Assembly: GCA_942493335.1 (NCBI GenBank)
Contig: OW818693.1
Span: forward strand, 4,588,001 to 4,652,000
Origin: JAEWSN01 sp942493335
GTDB taxonomy: Bacteria > Bacillota > Clostridia > DSM-8532
Length of the DNA: 64,000 bases
Direction: 5' to 3'
Below, in pieces: positions 43,007-52,284 of the stretch. The first letter of the stretch is position 1. Each line of letters begins with the position of its first letter. The position numbers were made by a program, and so were the translations under genes. The notes below the pieces were generated by a model. It saw only the letters and a list, made by a program, of their open reading frames with translations. It was not told the DNA's origin and did not search any database.

Positions 43007-45123
43007 AGACACACGACCTGACCCGCAGCGAGTACTATCAGAACCGGGAACTCAGCTGGCTGGCTTTCAACCAGCGTGTGATCGAGGAGGCGGGAAGCAA
43101 GGACAACCCGCTGTTCGAGCAATTGAAATTTCTCGCCATTGCGGCATCCAATCTTGATGAATTCTACATGGTGCGCGTCGGCGCTTTGAACGATCAGGTG
43201 GAGGCCGGGTACGACAAGGCGGACTCCTCGGGGTTGAATCCTTCCGCACAGTTGGCGCGGATCAGCAGCCGGGTGCATGAGATGTCGGATGAAGTGAGCC
43301 GGATCTGGAGCCGGAAACTGGCTCCCCGCATGCGGACTGCCGGTTTTCATCTGCTGCAGGCATCCGATCTCGATGAAGGAAGGCTTTCCTGGCTTTCGGA
43401 ATATTTTGATCATTTCATCTATCCGGTCCTCACACCGATGGCTGTCGACTCCGGCCGACCATTTCCGCTGATCCAGAACAAAACGTTGAATATCGGCGTT
43501 CTCATTGAGGATAAGGAGGAAGAGGAGGGTTTCATTTTCGCCACCGTCCAATCCCCTTCCGTTCTGGACCGTGTCGTCGTCCTTCCTTCTGAAAACGGCA
43601 ACGGGACGGATTTCATGTTGATGGAGGACATCATCGCCCGGTTCATCGACCGCCTCTTCATCGGCAAGAAAATCCTGGCCACCGCCGCTTACCGGGTCAC
43701 ACGGAACGGAGATCTTGCCATCGATGAGGATGAAGCGGAAGACCTGCTGATCGAGATCGAAAAATCCCTCCGGCAGCGGCGCTGGGGCGTCGCCGTCCGG
43801 CTCGAGATCCGAAAGGATGCGGATCCGAGGCTTCGCTATACGCTGATGGACGAACTGGAACTGGACGAGGACGATTTGTTCGAGGTGCCGGGGCCTCTGG
43901 ATTTTGGCGTCCTGTTCCGTGTCTACGGACTTCCCGGAACCCAGCACCTCAAATACCCCGTCTTCACGCCCCAGCCGAATCCGGCTTTCCAGGGACAGGA
44001 TTCGATCTTCGATACGATTCGTGGCGGGGACATCCTCATGCACCTTCCCTATGAATCCTTTTCCCCCGTCATCGACATGATTCAGGAAGCGGCCCGGGAT
44101 CCGGCCGTTCTGGCCATCAAGCAGACCCTGTACCGTGTCAGCGGGACTTCGCCCATCGTCCGGGCATTGGCGGAGGCAGCGGAGAACGGAAAGCAGGTGA
44201 CCGTTCTGGTGGAGCTGAAGGCCCGCTTTGACGAGGAAAACAACATCCAGTGGGCGAAACAACTGGAAAAAGCCGGTTGCCATGTCATCTACGGTCTGGT
44301 CGGGCTGAAGACGCACTGCAAGATCACATTGGTCGTTCGCATGGAAGACGAGGGCATCCAGCGGTATGTCCATCTTTCCACCGGCAACTACAATGACGTG
44401 ACCGCGCGCATTTATACGGATCTGGCCATTCTCACCTGCAACCAATATATCGGGGAGGATGCCTCCGCCGTATTCAATGCGCTTTCCGGCTATTCGGAGA
44501 GTCCGAGGCTGCGAAAACTGGTGATGGCGCCAACCATGATGCGCCAGACTTTTTCCGATCTCATCCGGCGGGAGACGGCGTTCGCACGTCAGGGGAAAAA
44601 TGCCGCAATCCGTGCCAAACTGAATTCCCTTGTGGACCCGGGCCTCATCGAGCTGTTGTACAAGGCCTCTGCGGCTGGCGTCAAAATCGATCTGCTGGTC
44701 CGCGGCATGTGCTGTCTGCGGCCGGGGCTTGAGGGGATCAGCCGGAACATCACGGTCCGGAGCATTGTGGGCCGCTTTCTGGAACACAGCCGGATCTATC
44801 GGTTTGAGAACGGAGGGGATCCGGAATTGTTCCTCTCCAGCGCGGATTGGATGGAACGGAACATGGACCGCCGGGTGGAATTGCTGTTTCCTGTGGAGGA
44901 TTCCGCCCTTCGCGAACGGATCGAGGAAATCATGGATGTCTATGCATCCGATACGGAGAAGACGCGTTTCCTGGATGCGGATGGCGTCTATTCGAAAGGA
45001 AAGGGAAAAAGGGGCGTTCATGTGAATGCTCAGGAGCAGTTCATGGGAGACGCTCTCCGACAGTCGAAACGTTCGGCGGACGAAGCGGCATCGCCGTTTG
45101 TGGTGAGGAAGCCGGAGCTGTAG
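43003..45123 (+). CDS. ppk: Polyphosphate kinase (PPK1)
   Basis: 706 aa, normal length. It reversibly polymerises the gamma-phosphate of ATP into polyphosphate. N-terminal YYQNRELSWLAFNQRV and NLDEFYMVRVG, then the phospholipase-D-like catalytic half with ELKARFDEENN, autophosphorylated His in GLKTHCKI, HLSTGNYN, and SADWMERNMDRR. It is translationally coupled to the upstream Ppx-like gene. Together with the pst/phoA cluster 4-10 kb upstream it makes this a phosphate uptake and storage region. Confidence 0.97.
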   Translation: MKTHDLTRSEYYQNRELSWLAFNQRVIEEAGSKDNPLFEQLKFLAIAASNLDEFYMVRVGALNDQVEAGYDKADSSGLNPSAQLARISSRVHEMSDEVSRIWSRKLAPRMRTAGFHLLQASDLDEGRLSWLSEYFDHFIYPVLTPMAVDSGRPFPLIQNKTLNIGVLIEDKEEEEGFIFATVQSPSVLDRVVVLPSENGNGTDFMLMEDIIARFIDRLFIGKKILATAAYRVTRNGDLAIDEDEAEDLLIEIEKSLRQRRWGVAVRLEIRKDADPRLRYTLMDELELDEDDLFEVPGPLDFGVLFRVYGLPGTQHLKYPVFTPQPNPAFQGQDSIFDTIRGGDILMHLPYESFSPVIDMIQEAARDPAVLAIKQTLYRVSGTSPIVRALAEAAENGKQVTVLVELKARFDEENNIQWAKQLEKAGCHVIYGLVGLKTHCKITLVVRMEDEGIQRYVHLSTGNYNDVTARIYTDLAILTCNQYIGEDASAVFNALSGYSESPRLRKLVMAPTMMRQTFSDLIRRETAFARQGKNAAIRAKLNSLVDPGLIELLYKASAAGVKIDLLVRGMCCLRPGLEGISRNITVRSIVGRFLEHSRIYRFENGGDPELFLSSADWMERNMDRRVELLFPVEDSALRERIEEIMDVYASDTEKTRFLDADGVYSKGKGKRGVHVNAQEQFMGDALRQSKRSADEAASPFVVRKPEL

Positions 45124-45191
45124 TCGGATCCGCTGCCGGAAATGAAACCGAAATGTAGCCGGGGCATTCCCATGGAATCCCACGCGGGTGG

Positions 45192-45197
45192 TATAAT
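45192..45197 (+). promoter_or_regulatory. Extended -10 of the second ppx gene
   Basis: TGGTATAAT, 39 bases before the start codon. A GCCGG/CCGGC hairpin lies between it and the ribosome site. Confidence 0.5.
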
Positions 45198-45235
45198 GGA
45201 ATGCCGGTCGAGGATGGCCGGCAAGGGAGTGGGGC

Positions 45236-46750
45236 ATGGATCGGATCGCAGTCATCGACCTAGGATCGAATTCCGTGCGGATGACCATCACACGGTTGTT
45301 GGACGACGGCTCCTACCGCATGATTGAAAGTGCGCGGGCCATGGTCCGCCTCAGCGAAGGCATGGGGGCGGAATGCCTGCTCAAGCCTGAACCGATCGGG
45401 CGTACGCTCCACGCATTGGATCTGTTCACGCGCCTGATGGAAGCGCATAAGGTCACGCATGTATATCCGGTTGCCACAGCGGCTGTCCGGCAGGCGATCA
45501 ATGCGGAGTTCTTCCTGAATGCCGCACGGGAACGCACCGGACTCACGTTCGAGGTGATTACGGGCGAAGAGGAGGCCCATCTGGATTTCCTCGGAGTCGC
45601 GAATACGATCTCCCTGCGCGATTTTGCGATGATCGACATTGGCGGCGCCAGTACGGAAGTGGCGGTTGTCCGCGACCGTGTCATCGTCGGGAAAACCAGC
45701 ATCCCCTGGGGCGCCGTGAATTTGACCGAACGCTTCGGACTGAAGGGAAAGCCTTCGAAAAAGAAGCTGGCTGCGGCGGAAGAGGCCGTTGCGAAGCTGT
45801 TCTGCCACTGTGACTGGCTGGAGGCGGACGCAACGCTGCCGGTTGTCGGTTTGGGCGGTACGCTCCGTGCCTTGGCAAAAGCGGACCGGAAAAGGCGGGA
45901 ATATCCGCTGGAGTGGCTCCACCAGTACGAAATGTCCACACGGCAGTTGGCCGGGTGGCTGGACGAATGGGATGGGCTGGGAGAAAATGCGCGGAGAGGC
46001 ATGCCCGGCATCGGAAAGGACCGTTCCGACATTCTGGCGGGTGCCGTGGTTCCGTTGAAGGTACTGTTGCGGCATACGGGAGCGGAACGAATCGTTGTCA
46101 GTGGGAACGGAATCCGCGAAGGGTTGTTTTACCGTCATCTCGGAAAGGTCCGTGCGTGGACGTCCGAAATCGTGGCGGATGTGCGGACGCATGCCGTGGA
46201 AAACATCATGAAGCTGCATGAGGCGGATACGCCCCATGCGCGGCATGTTGCCGAACTGGCGCTTTCCCTTTTCGACCAGCTCGCATCCCTGCACGGGCTG
46301 GACGGCGAGGCGAGGGAGCTTCTTGCGCATGCTGCCCTGCTCCATGACACGGGCATGCATCTGGATTACTACAACCATCATCAGCACGGGTTCTATCTGA
46401 TCCTCAACAGCGAGCTCAATGGATTCACGCATCGGGAGAAGGTGCTGCTGGCGCTGCTGTGCGGGATGCACCGCGTCAATGCGGAACTGAAGGTGGATCT
46501 CAGACAGTTCGATCTCATCTTTGCGGACGGTGACAGAATCCTGCTGCGGCGATTGGCGCTCTGTCTCATGATGGCGGAGCAGCTGGATCGGGGGGAAAAC
46601 GGCGCCATTCGGGAAGTCCGGCTGGGCTTCGGGATAAAGGGTGTCCGGCTTTCCGTGAAGTCGGATGTGGAAGTGATGCTGGAACTGGATGCGACAGCCA
46701 TGTGCGGTGACAGTTTTGAGCGGGAATATGGGAAAAGACTGGAAACCTGA
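45236..46750 (+). CDS. ppx: Exopolyphosphatase/pppGpp phosphohydrolase (Ppx/GppA) with HD domain
   Basis: 504 aa. Canonical motifs: VIDLGSNSVRMTI at the N-terminus, catalytic Glu in ITGEEEAHLDFLGV, IDIGGASTEVAVV, GLGGTLRALAK and the second-domain VVSGNGIREGLFYRHL. An HD-like segment HAALLHDTGMHLDYYNHH lies near 365. It should release phosphate from the end of polyphosphate chains and may act on pppGpp. It follows ppk by 112 bases but has its own promoter. rimO begins 14 bases after its stop. Confidence 0.95.
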   Translation: MDRIAVIDLGSNSVRMTITRLLDDGSYRMIESARAMVRLSEGMGAECLLKPEPIGRTLHALDLFTRLMEAHKVTHVYPVATAAVRQAINAEFFLNAARERTGLTFEVITGEEEAHLDFLGVANTISLRDFAMIDIGGASTEVAVVRDRVIVGKTSIPWGAVNLTERFGLKGKPSKKKLAAAEEAVAKLFCHCDWLEADATLPVVGLGGTLRALAKADRKRREYPLEWLHQYEMSTRQLAGWLDEWDGLGENARRGMPGIGKDRSDILAGAVVPLKVLLRHTGAERIVVSGNGIREGLFYRHLGKVRAWTSEIVADVRTHAVENIMKLHEADTPHARHVAELALSLFDQLASLHGLDGEARELLAHAALLHDTGMHLDYYNHHQHGFYLILNSELNGFTHREKVLLALLCGMHRVNAELKVDLRQFDLIFADGDRILLRRLALCLMMAEQLDRGENGAIREVRLGFGIKGVRLSVKSDVEVMLELDATAMCGDSFEREYGKRLET

Positions 46751-46764
46751 AGGGGAGGCTTGTT

Positions 46765-48108
46765 TTGAACAGAAAAGTGGCCATCGTGGCATTGGGATGC
46801 CCGAAGAACGACGTAGACAGCGAGATCATGCTGGGACAGCTGAAGGCGAGGGGATATGACATCGTCGCGGATACCGCGCAGGCGGATGTGGTGGTTGTGA
46901 ACACCTGCGCGTTCATCAAGTCCGCGCAGGAGGAAGCCATCGCCGCCATTCTGGCCGCGGCGAAGCACAAGGAGACAGGCAGCCTGAAGTGCCTTGTCGT
47001 CAGCGGCTGCATGGCGGAGCGATACAAGGCGGACATCATCGGCCAGATGCCTGAGGTGGACGCCATCATCGGGACCGGCAGCATCGGGGATACCGCCGAC
47101 ATTGTGGATGGTCTGCTGGATGGCACGGTGGAAGCACACGTTTTTGCGGATTCTCCGGATTCCACCGCCTATCTCGAGCAACCCCGCATTCTGTCGGATT
47201 CCCGTCCGTTCCAGTATGTCAAGATCGCGGAAGGCTGCAGCAACCGCTGCACCTACTGTGTCATTCCATCTCTCCGCGGTGACTTTCGCAGCCGTTCACA
47301 GGAAAATGTCGTGGCGGAAGCCAGGACGCTCGTGTCAGCCGGCGCCAAGGAGTTGATCCTGATTGCGCAGGATGTGACGCGTTACGGAATGGATGTCGGA
47401 GAAGAGAAACAGCTTGTGCCGCTGATTCGTGCCCTGTCGGACATCCCGGGTCTTTTCGGCATCCGGCTGCTGTACTGTTATCCCGAACTGGTGGACGATG
47501 CGCTGATTGCCGAACTCCGGGACAACCCGAAGCTGATCCCGTATCTGGATCTGCCGATCCAGCACATCTCGGATTCCGTTCTGAAGCGCATGAACCGGCG
47601 CGGAGATTCCACACTCATCCGAAACCTGCTGGCGCGCCTGCGTGCCGAGGTTCCTGGCATCGTTCTCCGCACTTCCTACATCACCGGGTTTCCCGGCGAG
47701 ACGGCGGAAGACTTCGACGTACTGAAGCGTTTCGTGGCGGAAGGCCTGTTCGAGCATGTCGGCGTATTCGACTATTCGAGGGAGCAGGGCACGCCGGCCG
47801 GCCGCATGAAGGAACAGGTTCCGGTTCGGGTTCGAAAGCAGCGCCGTGACGAGGTTTTGGAAATTCAAAGAGACAATGTCGCACGTTGGAACGCCTCGCG
47901 TGTGGGGAAAACATGTGATACAATCATTGAAGGTGTTTCGGAGGACGGATTGTTCTACGTGGGCCGCACGGCCGCCGAAGCACCGGATATCGACCCGGTT
48001 GTCTTCGTCACCTCGGAGGAACCGCTTGAAATGGGTTCCGTCGTACCGGTCCGGTTCCTGTGCGTGGAGGGCTACGACATTGTCGGACAAGCCAATCCGA
48101 AGGACTGA
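46765..48108 (+). CDS. rimO: Ribosomal protein S12 methylthiotransferase RimO
   Basis: 447 aa from a TTG start (GGGGAGG 7 bases upstream). An N-terminal UPF0004 domain carries ALGCPKNDVDSE, NTCAFIKSAQEE and SGCMAERY (three Cys for one [4Fe-4S]). The radical SAM motif is CSNRCTYCVIP, and a TRAM domain ends the protein. It methylthiolates an Asp of ribosomal protein S12. KNDVDSE and LRGDFRSR-like spacing favours RimO over MiaB. pgsA follows 104 bases later, a common Firmicute order. Confidence 0.96.
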   Translation: MNRKVAIVALGCPKNDVDSEIMLGQLKARGYDIVADTAQADVVVVNTCAFIKSAQEEAIAAILAAAKHKETGSLKCLVVSGCMAERYKADIIGQMPEVDAIIGTGSIGDTADIVDGLLDGTVEAHVFADSPDSTAYLEQPRILSDSRPFQYVKIAEGCSNRCTYCVIPSLRGDFRSRSQENVVAEARTLVSAGAKELILIAQDVTRYGMDVGEEKQLVPLIRALSDIPGLFGIRLLYCYPELVDDALIAELRDNPKLIPYLDLPIQHISDSVLKRMNRRGDSTLIRNLLARLRAEVPGIVLRTSYITGFPGETAEDFDVLKRFVAEGLFEHVGVFDYSREQGTPAGRMKEQVPVRVRKQRRDEVLEIQRDNVARWNASRVGKTCDTIIEGVSEDGLFYVGRTAAEAPDIDPVVFVTSEEPLEMGSVVPVRFLCVEGYDIVGQANPKD

Positions 48109-48212
48109 TCGCCCTGTATCCGAAGAACGGGTTGTCTGTTTTGCGCATGAAGGTCTTTCCGCATCAAGGCCGTGTGATATGTGCCACATCCGTCTATGAA
48201 GGAGTTGCCGAA

Positions 48213-48791
48213 ATGAATCTCGCCAACAGGATCTCCATCATCCGTATCATCCTGACCCCGATCTTTCTGTTTCTGCTGATTCCAGGCCCGTTCGGCCAGT
48301 TCCTCGGGCTTTCCGTCTGGGGCCGCTGGGCCGCCGTTGCCGTTTTCATCCTCGCCTCGGCCACCGATGCGCTGGATGGGCATATCGCCCGGAAATACAA
48401 TCTGGTGACGGATCTTGGCAAGTTCCTCGATCCGATTGCGGACAAGCTGCTCGTCACGGCGGCGCTTGTCGGACTGATTCAAACGGACGGACTTTCCGCC
48501 TGGGGCGTTTTCATCATCCTGGCACGCGAGTTCATTGTCTCCGGCATGCGGATTGTTGCAGCCGGCCAGGGAACGGTCATCGCGGCGAGCAACATTGCGA
48601 AATGGAAGACGAGTTTCCAGCTGATCGCCATCATCCTGCTCCTGCTGCGGGATTTTCCACTCAGTTGGCTTGTGGCATTTCCCTTCGGGCTCGTGGTCTT
48701 CTGGATTGCCGTCGCCCTTACGGTCGTTTCAGGTGTTGACTACCTGATCAAGAATGCCGGTGTCCTGACGGAAACTTCTGCGAAAAAGTAA
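48213..48791 (+). CDS. pgsA: CDP-diacylglycerol-glycerol-3-phosphate 3-phosphatidyltransferase
   Basis: 192 aa. The CDP-alcohol phosphotransferase signature is DALDGHIARKYN...GKFLDPIADK with all Asp residues. About five membrane helices. It makes phosphatidylglycerol phosphate at the membrane. ATG 48213 after AAGGAG matches the family N-terminus NLANRISIIRI; the earlier in-frame extension has no ribosome site. Confidence 0.96.
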   Translation: MNLANRISIIRIILTPIFLFLLIPGPFGQFLGLSVWGRWAAVAVFILASATDALDGHIARKYNLVTDLGKFLDPIADKLLVTAALVGLIQTDGLSAWGVFIILAREFIVSGMRIVAAGQGTVIAASNIAKWKTSFQLIAIILLLLRDFPLSWLVAFPFGLVVFWIAVALTVVSGVDYLIKNAGVLTETSAKK

Positions 48792-48822
48792 ATGCGAATA
48801 TGAATCACAGGGAGGTATCGAA

Positions 48823-49881
48823 ATGACACGGATTTCCAGAAGCCCATGGGGAACACATGAAAACAGGGAGGTCCACCTGTTCACGCTTGTGAACGAAGCG
48901 GGCATGAAGGCCGAAATTCTGAATCTTGGCGGAATCGTCGTATCGCTGCTTGTACCGGACCGGAACGGCAAAACGGCCGACATCGTTCTCGGATGCGATA
49001 CGCTGGAAGACTATGTCAGGCCGAATCCTTTCTTCGGCGCACTGGTCGGCCGTTATGCCAACCGTATTGCCGGGGCCGAGTTCACCTTGAACGGAACGAA
49101 CTATCCGCTGGTTCCCAGCGAGGGCAGGAACCAGCTGCATGGCGGCACCGAGGGCTTCAACAAGAAAATCTGGGACTCTGCCATACTTTCCGCACCGGAA
49201 GGCGACCGGCTGGTCCTGTCTTATTTCAGCCATGATGGGGAACAGGGATTCCCGGGGAATCTGGATGTCACGGTCGTATACGCGCTGACGGAGGACAATG
49301 CCCTGTCCATCGGTTATACCGCGCGCTCCGACAAGGATACGGTGATCAATCTCACCAATCACAGCTATTTCAACCTGGCCGGACATGATTCGGGCACCAT
49401 GCTCGCGCAGGAACTCCAACTCAACGCCTCCCGCTTCACCGTGATCGGCGAGGGCTCCATCCCCACCGGCGAATTGCGGCCCGTGGAGGGCACCCCGTTC
49501 GATTTCCGCACGCCGGTTGCGATCGGCGCGCGCATTCGCGAGGAAGACCCTCAGCTGCTGCTCACCAAAGGGTATGACCACAACTACGTGATCGACCGGT
49601 CCGGACTTGCGCCGGCAGCATGCGCGGTCGTCTCCGATCCTGTATCCGGCCGCGTCATGTCCGTTGTAACGGACAAGCCGGGCGTCCAGCTTTATTGCGG
49701 GAACTTCCTGGATGGGAAGCAACCCGGCAAGGGCGGATGCACCTATCCACAGCATGCGGGCTTCTGTCTGGAAACACAGTTTTTCCCGGATTCCGTGCAT
49801 TTCCCGGATTTCCCGAGTGCCGTCCTGAAGGCCGGGGAGACTTATCGATTCACGACGACCTATGGCTTCTCCAACCGATAA
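48823..49881 (+). CDS. galM: Aldose 1-epimerase
   Basis: 352 aa. It interconverts alpha and beta anomers of galactose, glucose or related sugars. Motifs: GRYANRIAGAEF, NQLHGGTEGFNKK with one catalytic His, TNHSYFNLAGHDSG with the second, and the terminal catalytic Glu in CLETQFFPDSVH. The N-terminus is cytoplasmic, without a signal peptide. Start ATG after AGGGAGG. It has no other sugar gene nearby; it may simply share the transcript from pgsA. Confidence 0.95.
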   Translation: MTRISRSPWGTHENREVHLFTLVNEAGMKAEILNLGGIVVSLLVPDRNGKTADIVLGCDTLEDYVRPNPFFGALVGRYANRIAGAEFTLNGTNYPLVPSEGRNQLHGGTEGFNKKIWDSAILSAPEGDRLVLSYFSHDGEQGFPGNLDVTVVYALTEDNALSIGYTARSDKDTVINLTNHSYFNLAGHDSGTMLAQELQLNASRFTVIGEGSIPTGELRPVEGTPFDFRTPVAIGARIREEDPQLLLTKGYDHNYVIDRSGLAPAACAVVSDPVSGRVMSVVTDKPGVQLYCGNFLDGKQPGKGGCTYPQHAGFCLETQFFPDSVHFPDFPSAVLKAGETYRFTTTYGFSNR

Positions 49882-49991
49882 TCAACATTTTCCGTTCTTT
49901 TTCATTCAAGGACGCGCATTTGCCCAAAAAATGCATGGGAATGGCGATACAAGCGGACCTTTTCGGGTATAAGTCAATATGGAAGCAGAAT

Positions 49992-50014
49992 GCCGGCATT
50001 TTGCCGGCTTTCTT
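49992..50014 (+). terminator. Short hairpin terminator before the second chemoreceptor
   Basis: GCCGGCA pairs with TGCCGGC around TTT, followed by TTTCTTTTT. It could end the galM transcript or attenuate the chemoreceptor leader, since a -10-like TATAAG lies just upstream at about 49970. Confidence 0.65.
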
Positions 50015-50041
50015 TTTACAAGAGGTACCGGAGGGGTTTGC

Positions 50042-52054
50042 ATGAGTAGCATCAAATACCAGGTCATGGTTTTCTTCGGTTTGATCATCCTGGTCGCCTG
50101 TTCCGCCTTGGTCGCCATATCTTCAAGCCTTTCGCAAAATTCCCTGAAGACGGAGATTTACAAGGAGATCGAGGGGAAAGCCGTGGACGGATCGCTGATC
50201 CTTGCGGAAAGAATCGACAAGGAACTGAAGATCCTGGAGCAGATTGCCTCCCGCACACGGGTATCGAATCCCGAAAACACCATGGAAGACAGGATGGCCG
50301 CCCTGAAGAATGATCTGGACAAGAACGGCTATTCCCGTCTGGCATTCCTGGATCTGAAGGGAATGGCCAATTATACGGACTTGACGACCAAGGACCTCTC
50401 GGATCGGGCTTATGTCAAGTCGGCCCTTGCCGGGATCTCAAACCATTCCGATGTCATTGTCAGCAAGGTGGACAGCAGCATGGTGGTCGCATTCGCCACA
50501 CCTGTCACAAACAATGGCACGATCATCGGAGCGCTGGTTGCCATCCGCCCTGCCGATTATATCGCCGGGGCATTGAAGGACATCAATATCGGAGAGGGCA
50601 GCTACTCGTTCGTCGTATCAGACAATGGGATTGTCCAGGGACATCCGCGAATGGATCTGGTCGTCTCCCAGTACAATTTTGTCGATGCCGCCGCCAAGGA
50701 CCCGAAACTTGCCGCCCTGGGCGTAGCGATGAAGGACATCACGGAGGGAAACAAAGGCCATGTCGATTATCGCTTCATGACGGCGGATGATCAGAACATC
50801 TATGAGGACAAGCTCATGGGTTACGCACGCGTTCCCGGAAGCAAATGGTCGGTCTGCATCACCGTCCCGCAAGCGACGATCTATCAGTCCGTAAACAGCC
50901 TTCGTCTTGCCCTGGTTCTTGCTTCGACAGTTTGTGTGCTGATCGGACTCATCGCGTCCTACTTTATTTCTGTGAGTCTGGCGAAGCCGATCGCGCGTGT
51001 GGCCGGACAGGCCGGTGTGTTTGCGTCCGGTGATTTCCGGCTTGCCGCCGTCCCGGATCAAAAGCGCAAGGATGAGGTCGGGCAGTTGCAGAATGCCTTT
51101 GCCCACATGTCCGACAGCATCCGAAAGCTGGTGTCCGGCATCATCGATACGGCGGAACAGGTTGCGGCCTCCTCCGAGGAGCTGACTGCGACCTCGGAAC
51201 AAGTGCAGACCACCGCCGGGGAAATCGCCCGCACGGTCGACGATATCGCACGGGGTGCCTCGGAGCAGGCGGAAGACACGGACAAGGGCAATCAGCGCAC
51301 CATTGAAATGGGGACGCAGATTGATGAAAATGTCCGGCGTCTTCGCACGCTCCATGAATCATCCTCCGGCATGCAGGAACGTGTCCGGGATGGAATGGGT
51401 GCCGTTTCCCGGCTGCGGGAGAGCACGGAAGTCATGGAAAGCGCAGCGGGCAGTGTCCGCGACACAATTCAGAAGACGCGGGAGAGCGCCACAAACATCG
51501 GCAATGCCAGTGATCTGATCGCCGCCATTGCCAAGCAGACGAACCTGCTTGCGCTCAACGCTGCCATCGAGGCGGCCCGAGCGGGCGAACAGGGGCGCGG
51601 CTTCGCCGTGGTGGCCGAGAATATCCGTACATTGGCGGAACAGTCGGCCGCATCGACCCGGCAAATCAACGATATGGTCCGTGATCTGGGCAAGAACACG
51701 GATTTGTCGGTCAAGGCGGTCGGCAGCGTGCTGGAATCCCTGCAGAACCAGGTCGAGAGTGTTCGTGATACCGAAAGCTCCTACACTTCGATCGAAGAAG
51801 CCGTCAAGGATTCCATCGGACTGATCCGGGAGCTGGATGCGGGAAGCCAGGAAATGGAGAACCAGAAGAACCGCATCGTGGAAGTCATGACCGGACTTTC
51901 CGCCATTGCCGAGGAAAATGCGGCCGGAACCGAGGAAGTATCCGCGTCCGTCGCGGTCCAGAGCAATGCGATCGGCGAAGTGGCGGATGCCAGCCGCGGG
52001 TTGTCGGAAATGGCACAAAAGCTGCTGAACGAGGTCGGCCTCTTCAAGGTGTGA
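50042..52054 (+). CDS. Methyl-accepting chemotaxis protein
   Basis: 670 aa from ATG 50042 after GGAGGGG. A membrane helix at about 8-28 is followed by a periplasmic-type dCache sensor (LTTKDLSDRAYVKSALAG, VATPVTNNGTIIGALV), a second helix near 290-312, HAMP, then the signalling domain with the tip IAKQTNLLALNAAIEAARAG and GRGFAVVAENIRTLAEQS. This is the canonical receptor tip, unlike the chemoreceptor-like gene at 26.7 kb. The C-terminus has no CheR/CheB-tethering pentapeptide. The ligand is unknown; dCache domains often bind amino acids or organic acids. Confidence 0.95.
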   Translation: MSSIKYQVMVFFGLIILVACSALVAISSSLSQNSLKTEIYKEIEGKAVDGSLILAERIDKELKILEQIASRTRVSNPENTMEDRMAALKNDLDKNGYSRLAFLDLKGMANYTDLTTKDLSDRAYVKSALAGISNHSDVIVSKVDSSMVVAFATPVTNNGTIIGALVAIRPADYIAGALKDINIGEGSYSFVVSDNGIVQGHPRMDLVVSQYNFVDAAAKDPKLAALGVAMKDITEGNKGHVDYRFMTADDQNIYEDKLMGYARVPGSKWSVCITVPQATIYQSVNSLRLALVLASTVCVLIGLIASYFISVSLAKPIARVAGQAGVFASGDFRLAAVPDQKRKDEVGQLQNAFAHMSDSIRKLVSGIIDTAEQVAASSEELTATSEQVQTTAGEIARTVDDIARGASEQAEDTDKGNQRTIEMGTQIDENVRRLRTLHESSSGMQERVRDGMGAVSRLRESTEVMESAAGSVRDTIQKTRESATNIGNASDLIAAIAKQTNLLALNAAIEAARAGEQGRGFAVVAENIRTLAEQSAASTRQINDMVRDLGKNTDLSVKAVGSVLESLQNQVESVRDTESSYTSIEEAVKDSIGLIRELDAGSQEMENQKNRIVEVMTGLSAIAEENAAGTEEVSASVAVQSNAIGEVADASRGLSEMAQKLLNEVGLFKV

Positions 52055-52147
52055 TGACACCCATGATCATGTCGGCTGGATGACGGAAACATCTGTCAAG
52101 GTGTGGCTTTTACGGACATGACATCGCTGGGAAAGAAGGATGGAATG

Positions 52148-52179
52148 AATGGAGACCGCTCGAGAGGCCGGTCTCCATT
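52148..52179 (+). terminator. Intrinsic terminator of the chemoreceptor gene
   Basis: AATGGAGACCG pairs perfectly with CGGTCTCCATT around a 10-base loop, followed by pyrimidine-rich CTTCTGTTC. Confidence 0.75.
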
Positions 52180-52196
52180 CTTCTGTTCATTTCCCC

Positions 52197-52253
52197 TTGC
52201 ATTGTTTTGGAGGATGCGCTATACTGGCAACAGGCTTTAGTATCTGGTGATAA
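52197..52253 (+). promoter_or_regulatory. fapR-fab promoter with FapR-like operator
   Basis: TTGCAT (52197-52202), 17 bases, TATACT (52220-52225). TTAGTATCTGGTGATAA at 52237-52253 covers the first transcribed bases and resembles the known FapR box, consistent with autoregulation. Confidence 0.75.
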
Positions 52254-52284
52254 CAAAACGCCATCATAAGGCAAGGTGACAGGT

